A program made the translations under genes and the position numbers. Below, piece by piece: positions 8,556 to 17,999 of a stretch of 64,000 bases of DNA (positions within the stretch are counted from its first letter, which is position 1; each line of letters opens with the position of its first letter). Origin of the DNA: Paeniglutamicibacter cryotolerans (lineage in GTDB: Bacteria; Actinomycetota; Actinomycetes; Actinomycetales; Micrococcaceae); contig NZ_JACHVS010000002.1 in NCBI RefSeq assembly GCF_014190875.1, positions 992,001 to 1,056,000 of the forward strand, given 5' to 3'. The notes beneath the pieces were generated by a model, which worked only from the letters and a program-made list of their open reading frames with translations, ran no database searches and was not told the origin of the DNA.

Positions 8556-9890
8556 CTAGGCGGTTTTGGCCAGCTCGGCGAGTTCGACCCGGGCGCCCAG
8601 GCCGATCAGCTTCTCCATGAACTTCTCGTAGCCGCGGTTGATCAGCTCGATGCCCGTCACGTGGCTGGTCCCCTCCGCCGCGAGGGCGGCGATCAAGTGC
8701 GAGAAGCCGCCGCGCAGGTCCGGCACGTCGATGTCCGCGCCCTTGAGCTTCACGGGTCCGGAGATGATCGCCGAGTGCTGGAAGTTGCGCTGGCCGAACC
8801 GGCACGGGATGGCACCGAGGCATTCGCGGTGCAGCTGCACCGAGGCGCCCATGGTGACCAGGGCATCGGTGAAGCCGAACCGGTTCTCGTAGACGGTTTC
8901 ATGCACGATCGACACGCCGTCGGCCTGGGTCAGCGCCACGACCAGCGGCTGCTGCCAGTCGGTCATGAAGCCCGGGTGGACGTCGGTCTCCAGCACCAGC
9001 GGGTTCAGCGGCCCGCCAGGGTGGAAGAAGCGGATGCCGTCGTCGGTGACCTCGAACTCGCCGCCGATCTTGCGGTAGGTGTTCAGGAACGCGGTAAGGT
9101 CGCGCTGGACCGCACCCTCGACGAAGATGTCGCCCTTGGTGACCAGGGCGGCAGAGGCCCAGGAGGCCGACTCGTTGCGGTCCGGCAGGGCCTTGTGGTT
9201 GTAGCCCTTGAGCGTGGGGACGCCCTCGATGCGGATGGTGCGGTCGTTCTGGACGACGATGATCGCGCCCATCTTCTGCAGCAGCGCAATCAAGTCAAGG
9301 ATTTCAGGCTCCACGGCGGCACCGACGAGTTCGGTGGTGCCCGCGGCGCGGACGGCGGTGAGCAGCACCTGTTCGGTGGCACCGACGCTCGGGTAGGGCA
9401 GTGAGACCTTCGCGCCCTTCAGGCCCTCGGGAGCCGAAATGGCAATGCCACCGGGGCGCTTGTCGACGATCGCTCCAAACTGGCGCAGCACGTTCAGGTG
9501 GTAGTCGATCGGGCGGTCGCCGATGCGGCAGCCGCCCAGATCGGGAATGAAGGCCTCGCCGATGCTGTGGATCAGCGGACCGCAGAAGAGGATCGGGATG
9601 CGGGAGTCACCGGCATGGGCGTCGATTTCGTTCGACGGCGCCGTCTTTGCAGCGGTCGGATCCAGGGTCAGGTCACCGGTGGCCTCGTCCTTGGACACGA
9701 GCACACCGTGGATCTTGAGCAGGCTGGTCACGACCGCGACATCCTTGATCTCGGGCACGTTGCGCAGCACCGAGGGGGAATCGCCGAGCAGCGCCGCGAC
9801 CATGGCCTTGGGCACGAGGTTTTTCGCACCTCGAACTGTCACTTTGCCCTTGAGCGGAACGCCGCCATGAATCGTTAGGACTTTGCCCAT
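8556..9890 (-). CDS. murA: UDP-N-acetylglucosamine 1-carboxyvinyltransferase
   Basis: MurA transfers enolpyruvate from PEP to UDP-GlcNAc, the first committed step of peptidoglycan synthesis. The 444-aa protein begins MGKVLTIHGG, has the GAKN substrate motif near residue 20 and the active-site loop GGCRIGDRPIDYH near residue 120. The loop keeps the catalytic cysteine that fosfomycin alkylates; some actinobacterial MurA enzymes carry Asp instead, so this one should be drug-sensitive at the target level. It heads the murA-plsC-gpsA-ddl cluster. Confidence 0.95.
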   Translation of the reverse strand: MGKVLTIHGGVPLKGKVTVRGAKNLVPKAMVAALLGDSPSVLRNVPEIKDVAVVTSLLKIHGVLVSKDEATGDLTLDPTAAKTAPSNEIDAHAGDSRIPILFCGPLIHSIGEAFIPDLGGCRIGDRPIDYHLNVLRQFGAIVDKRPGGIAISAPEGLKGAKVSLPYPSVGATEQVLLTAVRAAGTTELVGAAVEPEILDLIALLQKMGAIIVVQNDRTIRIEGVPTLKGYNHKALPDRNESASWASAALVTKGDIFVEGAVQRDLTAFLNTYRKIGGEFEVTDDGIRFFHPGGPLNPLVLETDVHPGFMTDWQQPLVVALTQADGVSIVHETVYENRFGFTDALVTMGASVQLHRECLGAIPCRFGQRNFQHSAIISGPVKLKGADIDVPDLRGGFSHLIAALAAEGTSHVTGIELINRGYEKFMEKLIGLGARVELAELAKTA

Positions 9891-10011
9891 GAACTTATGA
9901 ACCTCACCGCTTGTATTGGCCCCGGGTTCCGGGGGTTAGACCTAGTAAGCATACAGCCCCCGCCATTGGCGGAGGCCGGATCCCGCCTTCGACGAAGGCC
10001 GCGGCGCTCCC

Positions 10012-10042
10012 GCCGGCCCCGGGCTCAAGGCCCGGAACCGGC
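10012..10042 (-). terminator. GC-rich hairpin downstream of leuD
   Basis: An inverted repeat with arms GCCGG-cc-CCGGGC and GCCCGG-aa-CCGGC and a small TCAA-type loop lies about 55 bp past the leuD stop. There is no T-tract, as is common for actinobacterial terminators. It falls inside the GC-rich 200-bp leuD-murA gap, so it could also lie upstream of the murA promoter without a role. Confidence 0.4.
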
Positions 10043-10097
10043 GTCGCGGCGGGCCGTGGCCCGGTCAACACGCCGATGGCGTGGTTCTGCTCACGCG

Positions 10098-10697
10098 CTA
10101 GTCGCGTACCGGCAGCGTCAGCGGCTTGTACCCAGGCCGGTGCGCCTCGAATTCGGTGATGTCGCCCTCATGCTTCAGGGTCAGGCCGATGTCATCCAGG
10201 CCCTCCAGCAGGCGCCAGCGGGTGTAGTCGTCGATCTGGAACGGGGCGATGATCGAACCGCAGGTGACGGTGCGTGAGGTCAAGTCCACGGTGACCTGCG
10301 TGCCCGGGTGGTTTTCGATCTCCTTCCAGATCAGCTCGATGTCGGACTGCGCCACCTCGGCGGCGACCAGTCCCTGCTTGCCGGAGTTGCCGCGGAAGAT
10401 GTCGGCGAAGCGCGAGGAGAGCACGGCCTTGAAGCCGTAGTCCTTCAGCGCCCAGACGGCGTGCTCGCGCGAGGAGCCGGTGCCGAAGTCCGGTCCTGCG
10501 ACCAGCACCGAGCCGGTGCTGAACGGTTCGGTGTTCAGGATGAACGAGGGGTCCTTGCGCCATCCGGCGAACAGTGCGTCCTCGAACCCGGTGCGGGTGA
10601 TCCGCTTCAGGTATACGGCGGGGATGATCTGGTCGGTATCGATGTTGCTCTGGCGCAGGGGAACGCCGGTTCCCGTGTGGCTGGTGAATTTCTCCAT
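10098..10697 (-). CDS. leuD: 3-isopropylmalate dehydratase small subunit
   Basis: LeuD forms the swivel domain of isopropylmalate isomerase with LeuC in leucine biosynthesis. The 199-aa product starts [14 protein letters not shown] and contains [14 protein letters not shown], the substrate-loop motif [10 protein letters not shown] and an [13 protein letters not shown]-terminus. The same frame is open 225 bases further upstream, but that stretch is the end of leuC read in another frame. The start at 10697 leaves 11 bp after the leuC stop. Confidence 0.96.
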   Translation of the reverse strand: MEKFTSHTGTGVPLRQSNIDTDQIIPAVYLKRITRTGFEDALFAGWRKDPSFILNTEPFSTGSVLVAGPDFGTGSSREHAVWALKDYGFKAVLSSRFADIFRGNSGKQGLVAAEVAQSDIELIWKEIENHPGTQVTVDLTSRTVTCGSIIAPFQIDDYTRWRLLEGLDDIGLTLKHEGDITEFEAHRPGYKPLTLPVRD

Positions 10698-10708
10698 GGC
10701 GGTGATCC

Positions 10709-12154
10709 TTAGACTGCTACGGGAATGGACAGGTCGGACGGGGAAGAGAGCGTGCCGCGCACCGCAGTGGCGGCAGCGACCTGCGGGGAGACCAGGTGGG
10801 TGCGTCCACCCTTGCCCTGGCGTCCCTCGAAGTTGCGGTTCGAGGTCGAGGCACAGCGTTCGCGCTCGGCCAGCTGGTCCGGGTTCATGCCCAGGCACAT
10901 CGAGCAGCCGGCAAAGCGCCACTCGGCACCGAAGTCCTTGAAGACCTTATCCAGGCCCTCGGCCTCGGCCTCGAGGCGGACGCGGGCGGAGCCCGGAACC
11001 ACGATCATGCGGATTGCCGGGTCCTTTTCGCGGCCCTTGATGATGGCAGCTGCGGCGCGCAGGTCTTCCATGCGGCTATTGGTACAGGAACCCAGGAAGA
11101 CCGTGTCGACGCGGATGTCCTTCATCGGGGTACCGGCGCTCAGGCCCATGTACTCCAGCGCGCGTTCGCAGGCCGCGCGGGCATTCTCGTCATCGAAGTC
11201 CTGGGGCGAGGGGACCTTCTCCGAGAGCGAGACACCCTGGCCCGGGTTGGTGCCCCAGGTGACGAACGGCTCCAGCTTATCGGCGTCGAGGTAGACCTCG
11301 GCGTCGAAGACGGCATCCGCATCGGTGTGCAGCGCCTTCCAGTCGGTGAGGGCGGCATCCCAGTCGGAACCCCGGGGCGCGTGCGGACGGCCCTGCAGGT
11401 AGTCGAAGGTGATCTGGTCCGGGGCCACCATGCCGGCGCGGGCGCCAGCCTCGATGGACATGTTGCAGATGGTCATGCGCGCCTCCATCGACAGCGCGCG
11501 GATCGCCGAACCGCGGTATTCGAGCACATAGCCCTGGCCGCCGCCGGTACCGATCTTGGCGATGACCGCCAGGATGATGTCCTTGGCACTGACGCCGGGC
11601 TTCAGCGCGCCCTCGACATTGATGGCCATGGTCTTGAAGGGCTTCAGCGAGAGCGACTGGGTGGCCATGACGTGCTCGACCTCGGAGGTGCCGATGCCGA
11701 AAGCCAGGGCACCAAAGGCTCCATGGGTGGAGGTGTGGGAGTCGCCGCAGACCACCGTCATGCCCGGCTGGGTCAGACCCAGCTGCGGGCCGACCACGTG
11801 GACGATGCCCTGTTCCTTGTCGCCCAGGGAGTGCAGGCGCACGCCGAACTCGGCGCAGTTCTTGCGCAGGGTTTCGATCTGCGTACGGCTGGTCAGGTCG
11901 GCAATCGGCTTGTCGATGTCCAGCGTGGGGGTGTTGTGGTCCTCGGTGGCGATGGTGAGGTCGGGGCGGCGCAGCCCGCGACCGGCCAAGCGCAGGCCCT
12001 CGAACGCCTGCGGCGAGGTGACTTCATGCACCAAGTGCAGGTCGATGTAGATCAGGTCGGGCTGGCGCGCCTCTCCGGAGCCCTCGCCCTGGCGCACCAC
12101 GTGTGCACCCCATACCTTTTCGGCCAACGTTTGCGCTGCCTGATGAGCGGCCAT
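10709..12154 (-). CDS. leuC: 3-isopropylmalate dehydratase large subunit
   Basis: This is the catalytic aconitase-type subunit that isomerises 2- to 3-isopropylmalate. The 481-aa product starts [15 protein letters not shown]. It carries the [4Fe-4S] ligands in [16 protein letters not shown] and in [10 protein letters not shown] (C-x2-C). [12 protein letters not shown] is the usual active-site segment. The start at 12154 is chosen because AAGGAGGGAG lies a few bases upstream and because the family starts here; the frame runs open to 12280 only because of the leader. It is divergent from the IclR-type regulator, with an inverted repeat between them. Confidence 0.96.
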   Translation of the reverse strand: MAAHQAAQTLAEKVWGAHVVRQGEGSGEARQPDLIYIDLHLVHEVTSPQAFEGLRLAGRGLRRPDLTIATEDHNTPTLDIDKPIADLTSRTQIETLRKNCAEFGVRLHSLGDKEQGIVHVVGPQLGLTQPGMTVVCGDSHTSTHGAFGALAFGIGTSEVEHVMATQSLSLKPFKTMAINVEGALKPGVSAKDIILAVIAKIGTGGGQGYVLEYRGSAIRALSMEARMTICNMSIEAGARAGMVAPDQITFDYLQGRPHAPRGSDWDAALTDWKALHTDADAVFDAEVYLDADKLEPFVTWGTNPGQGVSLSEKVPSPQDFDDENARAACERALEYMGLSAGTPMKDIRVDTVFLGSCTNSRMEDLRAAAAIIKGREKDPAIRMIVVPGSARVRLEAEAEGLDKVFKDFGAEWRFAGCSMCLGMNPDQLAERERCASTSNRNFEGRQGKGGRTHLVSPQVAAATAVRGTLSSPSDLSIPVAV

Positions 12155-12237
12155 AACCGACTCCCTCCTTGGGTAGACATCCTCTTGCCTCAAGCAAACC
12201 ACCGAGGCGGGCGTAATATCCAACACGCAGACTTGCA

Positions 12238-12252
12238 TCTCAAATAATGAGA
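12238..12252. promoter_or_regulatory. Inverted repeat, probable LtbR operator
   Basis: A perfect 5-bp inverted repeat TCTCA-AATAA-TGAGA lies between the divergent leuC and IclR-type genes. LtbR-type regulators control leuCD from this intergenic region in related actinobacteria. On the leuC strand a TTGAGA hexamer overlaps the repeat, and a TATT-containing -10-like element follows about 17-19 bases later, so bound protein would block leuC transcription. The assignment of binding is inference. Confidence 0.6.
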
Positions 12253-12267
12253 CGGCAATATCATAGT

Positions 12268-12987
12268 ATGGACACTTCAAGCGGAGTCGGCGTGATCGAC
12301 AAGGCGGCCCTCGTGCTCAACGCACTCGAGGCCGGACCCACGACATTGGCTCAGCTCGTGGCTGCCACCGGCATTTCACGGCCCACGGTGCACCGGCTGG
12401 CGCAGGCGCTTGCCCACCACCGGCTGGTCGGCAAGGACATCCACGGCCGCTTCGTGCTCGGCAGCCGCCTGGTCGAACTAGCCTCCGCGGCCGGGGAGGA
12501 CCGGCTCATCGCCGCAGCTGCACCGCTGCTCATCGCCCTGCGCGACGCCACGGGCGAAAGCACCCAGGTCTTCCGCCGCCAAGGCGACTTCCGCGTCTGC
12601 GTCGCCTCCGCCGAACGGCCCGTGGGCCTGCGCGACACCATCCCCGTCGGAACCCAGCTCTCCATGAAGGCCGGCTCCGCCGCCCAGGTGCTTCTTGCCT
12701 GGGAGGACCACGAGCGGCTGCTCGACGGACTGACCGGCGCCCGCTTCACCCCCACCATCCTGGCCGGTGTGCGCCGGCGCGGGTGGGCCCAGTCCCTGGG
12801 CGAACGCGAACCGGGCGTCGCCTCGGTCTCGGCCCCCGTCCGCGGGCCCTCCGGCCGGGTCATTGCCGCCGTGTCGATCTCCGGTCCCATCGAGCGACTC
12901 TCCCGGCAGCCGGGCCGCGTGCACCAGGAGGTCGTCGTGCAGACGGCCAACACGCTCTCGGAGGCGTTGAAGAAGTCCAGCGAATAG
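12268..12987 (+). CDS. ltbR: IclR family transcriptional regulator (LtbR-type)
   Basis: This is a DNA-binding regulator with an N-terminal winged helix-turn-helix ([24 protein letters not shown], residues ~20-45) and a C-terminal IclR effector domain. The start [17 protein letters not shown] resembles LtbR, which represses leucine and tryptophan genes in mycobacteria and corynebacteria. An in-frame ATG at 12247 lies inside the probable operator, so the ATG at 12268 is preferred. The position opposite leuCD supports the same role here. Repression by leucine availability is inferred from the family. Confidence 0.88.
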   Translation: MDTSSGVGVIDKAALVLNALEAGPTTLAQLVAATGISRPTVHRLAQALAHHRLVGKDIHGRFVLGSRLVELASAAGEDRLIAAAAPLLIALRDATGESTQVFRRQGDFRVCVASAERPVGLRDTIPVGTQLSMKAGSAAQVLLAWEDHERLLDGLTGARFTPTILAGVRRRGWAQSLGEREPGVASVSAPVRGPSGRVIAAVSISGPIERLSRQPGRVHQEVVVQTANTLSEALKKSSE

Positions 12988-13004
12988 GCGGATCGGCGCG
13001 GCTG

Positions 13005-14036
13005 CTAGCCGCCGAAGTGGTCGTAGCCCAGGAACGCACCCAGCGGCGCCCCATCGATGGTGCAGCCACCGGCCGTTCCTGCCACCACATCTCCGATTTG
13101 CCTGAACCCGGAAGGCAATTCAACGTCCCGGCCGAAGGTGGCCAGCAGCCCGTGGTCCTCTCCCCCGCCGAGCACCCACGTCAGGGCCTCCACGCCCAGG
13201 CCCCCGGCCACCGGTTCCAGGGCCAGGGCATCGGGGGCCAACGCCGCCGATTCCAGGGCCAGGACGACACCGCTGGCCGCAGCGAGCCGGGCCCCATCGC
13301 GGCCCAGCCCGTCCGAGAGGTCCATCATCGCCGTGGCACCGGCCGCTGCGGCAGCTGGTCCCGCTGCCAGCGGTGGACGCGGACGGGCCTGCAGGCCCAC
13401 GAGCCGCGCCTCCTGTTCATTCCAGCCACCGGGCCCCCGGGAGGATTCGAGCAGCGCGAGCCCAGCCGCGCCGGCGCCCAGGATCCCGCAGACGGCCACC
13501 ACGTCGCCGGGACGCGCACCGGAGCGCAGCAGCGGCGCCGCGCCCGCCAGGTCACCGGTCACAGCGGCTGTGATGGAGATTTCCCGTCCACGGCCGAGGT
13601 CTCCCCCGGCGATCGCGCAGCGCATCGCTCCCAGCTCGCGCACCGCCGCACTGAATCCATCGGCGAGGTCCTCGACCCAGCCAACCGGGGTTTCGTGGGG
13701 CAGCGTCAGGCTGATCACCGCCGCCGTGGCAACGGCCCCCATGGCATTGATGTCCGAGAGGTTCTGCGCTGCTGACTTCCAGCCCACGTCGTATCCGCTG
13801 CTGGAGTAGCCCGAGGCCCACGTGAGCCGGAAATCCTGGTCCTGGACCAGGGTGTCGACGCTGAAGACGAATCGGCCGTCGGGTGCACCGATCATTGCCG
13901 CATCGTCACCGGGGCCCAGGAGCGCCTGCGCCCCGCGCAGGCGCGGCAGGATGCGGGCCAGGAGCCCCGATTCACCCAGTTTTCCGACGGTCGACTGCTC
14001 ATCCGCGGGCACGGGCCACTGCCTGTTGGAACTCAT
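13005..14036 (-). CDS. thiL: Thiamine-monophosphate kinase
   Basis: ThiL phosphorylates thiamine monophosphate to the active cofactor thiamine diphosphate. The 343-aa protein has LGPGDDAAMI near residue 40, the SVDTLVQDQDF motif, NLSDINAMGA, and the GGEDHGLL motif in the C-terminal half, all hallmarks of the AIR-synthase-like fold. Its 5' end overlaps the 3' end of the upstream GTPase gene by 38 bp, so the two are likely co-transcribed. It is convergent with ltbR, leaving only 17 bp between stops. Confidence 0.94.
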   Translation of the reverse strand: MSSNRQWPVPADEQSTVGKLGESGLLARILPRLRGAQALLGPGDDAAMIGAPDGRFVFSVDTLVQDQDFRLTWASGYSSSGYDVGWKSAAQNLSDINAMGAVATAAVISLTLPHETPVGWVEDLADGFSAAVRELGAMRCAIAGGDLGRGREISITAAVTGDLAGAAPLLRSGARPGDVVAVCGILGAGAAGLALLESSRGPGGWNEQEARLVGLQARPRPPLAAGPAAAAAGATAMMDLSDGLGRDGARLAAASGVVLALESAALAPDALALEPVAGGLGVEALTWVLGGGEDHGLLATFGRDVELPSGFRQIGDVVAGTAGGCTIDGAPLGAFLGYDHFGG

Positions 14037-15645
14037 TGAGGCGTTCTATCTCTTCCTTCACGGGCAGGATGATATCCTGCAGGGCTACCAGCCCGATGGA
14101 TGCTTCAAGTTTCTTGTGCGCCGCACGGGCACGCGCCGCAGCCGAAATCCGTGCTGCGAATCCGGTGAGGATGCCCAGCATGATTCCCAGCAGCACGCCG
14201 CCCACCAGCATAAGCGTGGGCACCGGGAATCCCTGAACCGCTGGGACGTCGGGCAGCTTTACCTGCAGGAACCCGGCGACGGCATAGGCGCCGAGCCAAA
14301 GGGCACCGCCGAGGGCGGCCAGCAGCGAGAGCCACTGGATCACCGAGGCCACCGGCCACCACCAGGATCCCCGGCCGGCACCGATTGGGGTGCCGGCGAT
14401 GGCCCGGTCCAGGTCCCCGGGAAGCGAACGCGCATGTGAGCGTGCAGCGGCGCGGATCGCCGGCGCCCAGGCCTCCGGCGCGGTGCGTGCCGCCGCGTCG
14501 GCATAACCACGTACCGTCGCGTCCCTGCGCGCGTTCGCCGCCGCGCCCGGTGCCGGAAGCGAGGTCCGGTTGACCTCGGGGTTCACCCCGGCAGCCTTGA
14601 GGTTGAGCCGGCGCAACGGATCCGGCCGGATCCGCCCGAGCCAACGGGTCACCGGCCACCCGGTCCGTGCCGCCGCGTCCATCCGGTAGGACTTCGCCAC
14701 GGCATCCGTCACGGTCCCGATGCCCGCAGCCTCGCCGAGCTCGCTGGCCAACAGCTTCTCGGCCCCGGTGCCCGGCGCCGTATGCAGGACCGGCGGATCA
14801 GCCACACCGCGGCCGATCCTTGCGGCGCTGTCCCCCACATCGGCCAGCAACCGAGCGGTGGAGGCAGTGCGTTCGGCTGTCACGGCTGCGATGGTCGAAC
14901 GCAGCACATCGATGCCGTTTCCTGTCGTGGTCGATGTCGGGATGACCCGGACTCCGTCCAGCCCGTCAGCCGCAAGGATGTCGGCCAGGGAGTCGAGCAC
15001 CGGTTGCCGTTGGTGATCGCGCAACCGATCGATCTGGTTCAGCGCCACCAGCGTCACGGCGCCATGGGATGCCAGCGGCGCGATGAAACCGCGGTGGATG
15101 GCGGCGTCGGCGTATTTCTGCGGGTCCAACACCCACACCAGCACGTCGACCTGTCCGGCCAGGCGCTGCGCCGTTTCACGGTGCTCGGCGGCGGTGGAGT
15201 CGAAGTCCGGGAGGTCCAGCAGGATCAGCCCGCCGACCTCGCGGTCCCCGCCGAAGAAGCCGCCCTTGCGCAGCAGCAACGGATCGGCAATCACGTGGCG
15301 CTGAGCCACGCGCAGCCAGTCCAGGATCGGTTCGCTGCCGATCGGTCCCCAGATCGCTGCCCTGGCCTCGGAGGTGGTGGGTCGTATGACGCCGACACGG
15401 GCCAGTTCGGCGCCGGCCACGGCATTGAACAGCGAGGACTTTCCGCTGCCCGTGGCACCGAAGAACCCGACCACCGTGTGCTCCCCGGAGAGCGAGCGCC
15501 GGGTCGAAGCCCGTTCCAATAATTCGAGCACAGCATCTGCATCGACCTCGGCGATCCGCCCCTCGCCCAGGGCATGGGCCGCTTCCAGCGCCTCGAGACG
15601 CTGGACCAGGGGCGTGTCGGGCGCTTCCCGACGCCGCCGGCTCAT
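13999..15645 (-). CDS. Dynamin-like GTPase, membrane anchored (second of pair)
   Basis: This 548-aa GTPase has G1 GATGSGKSSLF near residue 65, a G3 DLPDFDS motif and G4 NQID. Two hydrophobic segments in the C-terminal third (around residues 445-470 and 487-510) should place it in the membrane. A start at 15645 (MSRRRREAPDTPL) overlaps the stop of the upstream GTPase gene by 4 bp. Tandem GTPases of this size resemble the actinobacterial DynA/DynB pair involved in membrane and septum work; that relationship is a guess from architecture. No substrate or partner is visible in the sequence. Confidence 0.8.
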   Translation of the reverse strand: MSRRRREAPDTPLVQRLEALEAAHALGEGRIAEVDADAVLELLERASTRRSLSGEHTVVGFFGATGSGKSSLFNAVAGAELARVGVIRPTTSEARAAIWGPIGSEPILDWLRVAQRHVIADPLLLRKGGFFGGDREVGGLILLDLPDFDSTAAEHRETAQRLAGQVDVLVWVLDPQKYADAAIHRGFIAPLASHGAVTLVALNQIDRLRDHQRQPVLDSLADILAADGLDGVRVIPTSTTTGNGIDVLRSTIAAVTAERTASTARLLADVGDSAARIGRGVADPPVLHTAPGTGAEKLLASELGEAAGIGTVTDAVAKSYRMDAAARTGWPVTRWLGRIRPDPLRRLNLKAAGVNPEVNRTSLPAPGAAANARRDATVRGYADAAARTAPEAWAPAIRAAARSHARSLPGDLDRAIAGTPIGAGRGSWWWPVASVIQWLSLLAALGGALWLGAYAVAGFLQVKLPDVPAVQGFPVPTLMLVGGVLLGIMLGILTGFAARISAAARARAAHKKLEASIGLVALQDIILPVKEEIERLNEFQQAVARARG

Positions 15646-17438
15646 GCGCGCTCCCCCGAGGAGAGTTTTTCCAACTGCCCGGAGTAGCTGTCGAAATCGG
15701 CCGCCGTCGGCGCACCGGGCGGCGGCAAAAGCAGCTTCCGGAAGCGCTCGGCCTCCGTGTCGAGCAGTGCCTGCGTACGCTCTTCGAGCGACTGCCTGGC
15801 TCGCGTGGAGAGTCGTCGCACCGCGTCCTCTCCGAAGATCGCCTCCAGCAGCTTCTGTCCGACCACCGCCGAACCCCCGGCGATGCCGACCTCCAGGCCG
15901 GTGAGCCCGGCGGTCGAGGCGAAGACCACGATCATCAGGGCCGCCGCAACACCGTTGATGCCGAAGGAGACCATGCGGGCATGTTTGCGTTTGTCGGCGC
16001 CTTCGGCGGCAATGACGTCCATCAGGTCCTTTTGCCAGGCACGTATTTCCGCTGCCGCACGGGGACCGAATCCCTCGTCCGGGGCCGCCAGATCGACGGC
16101 CTCCAGCAGGCGGCGTCCAGCGGGATCGGACCGCCAGTGCCGGGCCGCTTCCTCGCAGGCATTGGCGTTCGCCTCGACGATCACCGCGTGCAGCCCGGTC
16201 TCGATGGCTTCGCCCACGGTGGCTGCAGGTTTGGGTTTGCCGCTGAAAAACGCGCCGATGCGGTCCCGCATCCGACCGATTCCCGTTTCCAGTGACCGGA
16301 AGAATTCCCCGGTTCCCACAAAGTCCTGCCATCGGGCCAGGACCTCACCACGCAGCAACGTGCCGTCGGTGGTGGCAGCAACGATCGTTTCCCCCGCGAC
16401 GTCGAAGGCGGCATCGACCACCCTGGCCAGGTCGCGGCGCGCCGCCTCCTGGCCGGAGAGGGCCTCGCTGATGGCCGCCGCCGTGCCTGCCAGCCCTGCC
16501 ACTGTTCCGGCGAGTGTCTGCCGGGCGACGCAGCGGCGGGCCCCGGCATCGGCCGCCAGTCCATCCAGCCAGGACTTGAGCTCAATCGCGCTGGTGGCGG
16601 GGAGCATGTCCAATCCATCGAGTTCGGCCTCGGCAACGGCGAAAATCCGCGCCTCGCCCAGTCCCTCGCATCGAAGCATTGAACGCAGGTCGGCGGTGAT
16701 TTCGGACTCAACTCCTGCGGGGATCCGATCAAGCACCACGGAGACCATGATCCGGCGCCGCGCCGCCTCGGCCAGCAGCTTCCAGGGCACGGCATCAGCG
16801 TAGCGGTTGGCCGTGGTCACGAAGATCCACAGGTCGGCCGCCGCCAGCAGCTGGTTGGCCAGGCGGCGGTTCTCATCGGACACCGAGTCGATGTCCGGCG
16901 CATCCAGAAGCGCTATGCCCGCAGGGACCTCCGAATCGGCGATCAGGATCAGCGAGCCGATGGCGCCGGTGTCCGGGTTCGCCCCGACGCGGTCGGCGGG
17001 CAGCGGCGCACCGCCTGGTTGCGGCGGGTCGGTGACGCGGGCCAGGCTGGGCAGGATGCGTCCGTCAGTGAGCCAACGGGCATCGGAGGGGTGGTGCAGC
17101 AGGACGGGCTGGCGGGTCGTGGGTCTGATGGCACCGGCCCGGGTGACCGGGCGTCCAACCAGCGCATTGACCAAGGTCGACTTCCCCGAGCCGGTGGATC
17201 CTCCCACCACGGCCAACAACGGGGCCTCCAGTGATGCGTAGCGGGGAAGGATGTAGTCGTCGAGCTGTTCCAGTGCGGCAGCAGCCGCCCGCCGGGCCTC
17301 GGCAACGCCGGGAACAGCCAGTGGCAGCGAAATCCTGGCAAGTGAGGCCCTCACGTCCGCGAGCAGCGCGAGGGCCCTCTGGTCGGCCGGCGCGGTCTCC
17401 GGGGTCGCGCCCGGGTCGGCGCCATGTGCAGTAGTCAC
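15642..17438 (-). CDS. Dynamin-like GTPase, membrane anchored (first of pair)
   Basis: This product of about 598 aa carries G1 GGSTGSGKSTLVNALVG near residue 75, switch-region RPTTRQP, G3 DAPDIDS and a hydrophobic GINGVAAALMIVVFAS segment around residue 490, followed by a glycine-rich stretch. An in-frame upstream ATG at 17489 exists, but the GTG at 17438 (reading MTVTTAHGADPG) is preferred; neither has a clear ribosome-binding site and leaderless translation is possible. It starts just past the tRNA terminator and overlaps its paralogue by 4 bp. Paired GTPases in one operon often act as a heteromer, but that is inference. Confidence 0.8.
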   Translation of the reverse strand: MTTAHGADPGATPETAPADQRALALLADVRASLARISLPLAVPGVAEARRAAAAALEQLDDYILPRYASLEAPLLAVVGGSTGSGKSTLVNALVGRPVTRAGAIRPTTRQPVLLHHPSDARWLTDGRILPSLARVTDPPQPGGAPLPADRVGANPDTGAIGSLILIADSEVPAGIALLDAPDIDSVSDENRRLANQLLAAADLWIFVTTANRYADAVPWKLLAEAARRRIMVSVVLDRIPAGVESEITADLRSMLRCEGLGEARIFAVAEAELDGLDMLPATSAIELKSWLDGLAADAGARRCVARQTLAGTVAGLAGTAAAISEALSGQEAARRDLARVVDAAFDVAGETIVAATTDGTLLRGEVLARWQDFVGTGEFFRSLETGIGRMRDRIGAFFSGKPKPAATVGEAIETGLHAVIVEANANACEEAARHWRSDPAGRRLLEAVDLAAPDEGFGPRAAAEIRAWQKDLMDVIAAEGADKRKHARMVSFGINGVAAALMIVVFASTAGLTGLEVGIAGGSAVVGQKLLEAIFGEDAVRRLSTRARQSLEERTQALLDTEAERFRKLLLPPPGAPTAADFDSYSGQLEKLSSGERA

Positions 17439-17505
17439 TGTTACATCATGCCAAATGAATCCGGCATTCGGTCTGGTCCGCAGGATCATTCATCCCGGGC
17501 ATGGC

Positions 17506-17538
17506 AAAAAGGTCCCGGAAAATATCCGAAACCTTTTT
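17506..17538 (-). terminator. Rho-independent terminator of tRNA cluster
   Basis: On the minus strand GGTTTCGGA-TATT-TCCGGGACC (9 bp including two G-U pairs) is followed by TTTTTGCC. It starts about 5 bp after the second tRNA-Glu gene and separates the tRNA cluster from the GTPase operon. Confidence 0.78.
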
Positions 17539-17542
17539 TATG

Positions 17543-17615
17543 TGATCCCAGCGGGATTCGAACCCGCGTTACCGCCGTGAGAGGGCAGCGTACTAGGCCG
17601 CTATACGATGGGACC
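17543..17615 (-). tRNA. tRNA-Glu (CTC), copy 2
   Basis: The 73-nt gene begins GGTCCCATCGTATAGC and ends in GGGATCA on the minus strand. The anticodon loop CTCTCAC carries anticodon CTC and the T-arm is GCGGGTTCGAATCCCGC. CCA is not encoded. It is identical in sequence to the copy at 17666-17738. Confidence 0.95.
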
Positions 17616-17665
17616 TTGATACTGACAATGTTTTAGGGCTATTGCAGCCCGATTCAAATGAATCG

Positions 17666-17738
17666 TGATCCCAGCGGGATTCGAACCCGCGTTACCGCCG
17701 TGAGAGGGCAGCGTACTAGGCCGCTATACGATGGGACC
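17666..17738 (-). tRNA. tRNA-Glu (CTC), copy 1
   Basis: This is a 73-nt tRNA gene with anticodon CTC in loop CTCTCAC, acceptor GGTCCCA/TGGGATC and a standard T-loop TTCGAAT. It lies 50 bp upstream of its identical twin and 68 bp downstream of tRNA-Gln, all on the minus strand, most likely one transcript. Confidence 0.95.
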
Positions 17739-17806
17739 GTATGCTCTGCTCGAAGGGCTTTCACCCCCCAAGCAGACCGGCCTTCGCTTTCGCGAAGACC
17801 GTAGCG

Positions 17807-17878
17807 CTGGGGTACCAGGACTCGAACCTAGAATGTTGGTACCAGAAACCAGTGTGTTGCCAATTACACCATACCCCA
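17807..17878 (-). tRNA. tRNA-Gln (CTG)
   Basis: The 72-nt gene starts TGGGGTATGGTGTAATTGG and has anticodon CTG in loop TTCTGGT, a T-arm with loop TTCGAGT, and acceptor end TACCCCA-G. The first anticodon-stem pair is a C-A mismatch. It is the first of three tRNAs downstream of gltX and the HAD gene. Actinobacteria normally charge this tRNA with glutamate first (by GltX) and amidate it with GatCAB, so the neighbourhood is functionally coherent. Confidence 0.93.
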
Positions 17879-17999
17879 CAGCGCTGATCTGCTCTCCGGC
17901 TTTCTTTTCGAAAGCTTTCCTGCGCCTCAGCACGAGAAATAACTTTACAGAGCTTTCCGGGAAACCACAAATCGGGTCCTCCCCCACCTTAGGGCTGCA

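Noticed and set aside
6914..8620. 568-codon plus-strand frame across gpsA and plsC
   Set aside because: It runs antisense to two clear enzymes and shows no domain; a composition artefact.
10698..10922. N-terminal extension of leuD
   Set aside because: The extra codons are leuC coding sequence in another frame, and the LeuD family starts at MEKFTSHTG.
10796..12247. 483-codon plus-strand frame across leuC
   Set aside because: It is antisense to leuC and has shadow-like composition.
12247..12267. Earlier ATG for the IclR-type regulator
   Set aside because: It lies inside the probable operator, and the homologous N-terminus starts at MDTSSGVG.
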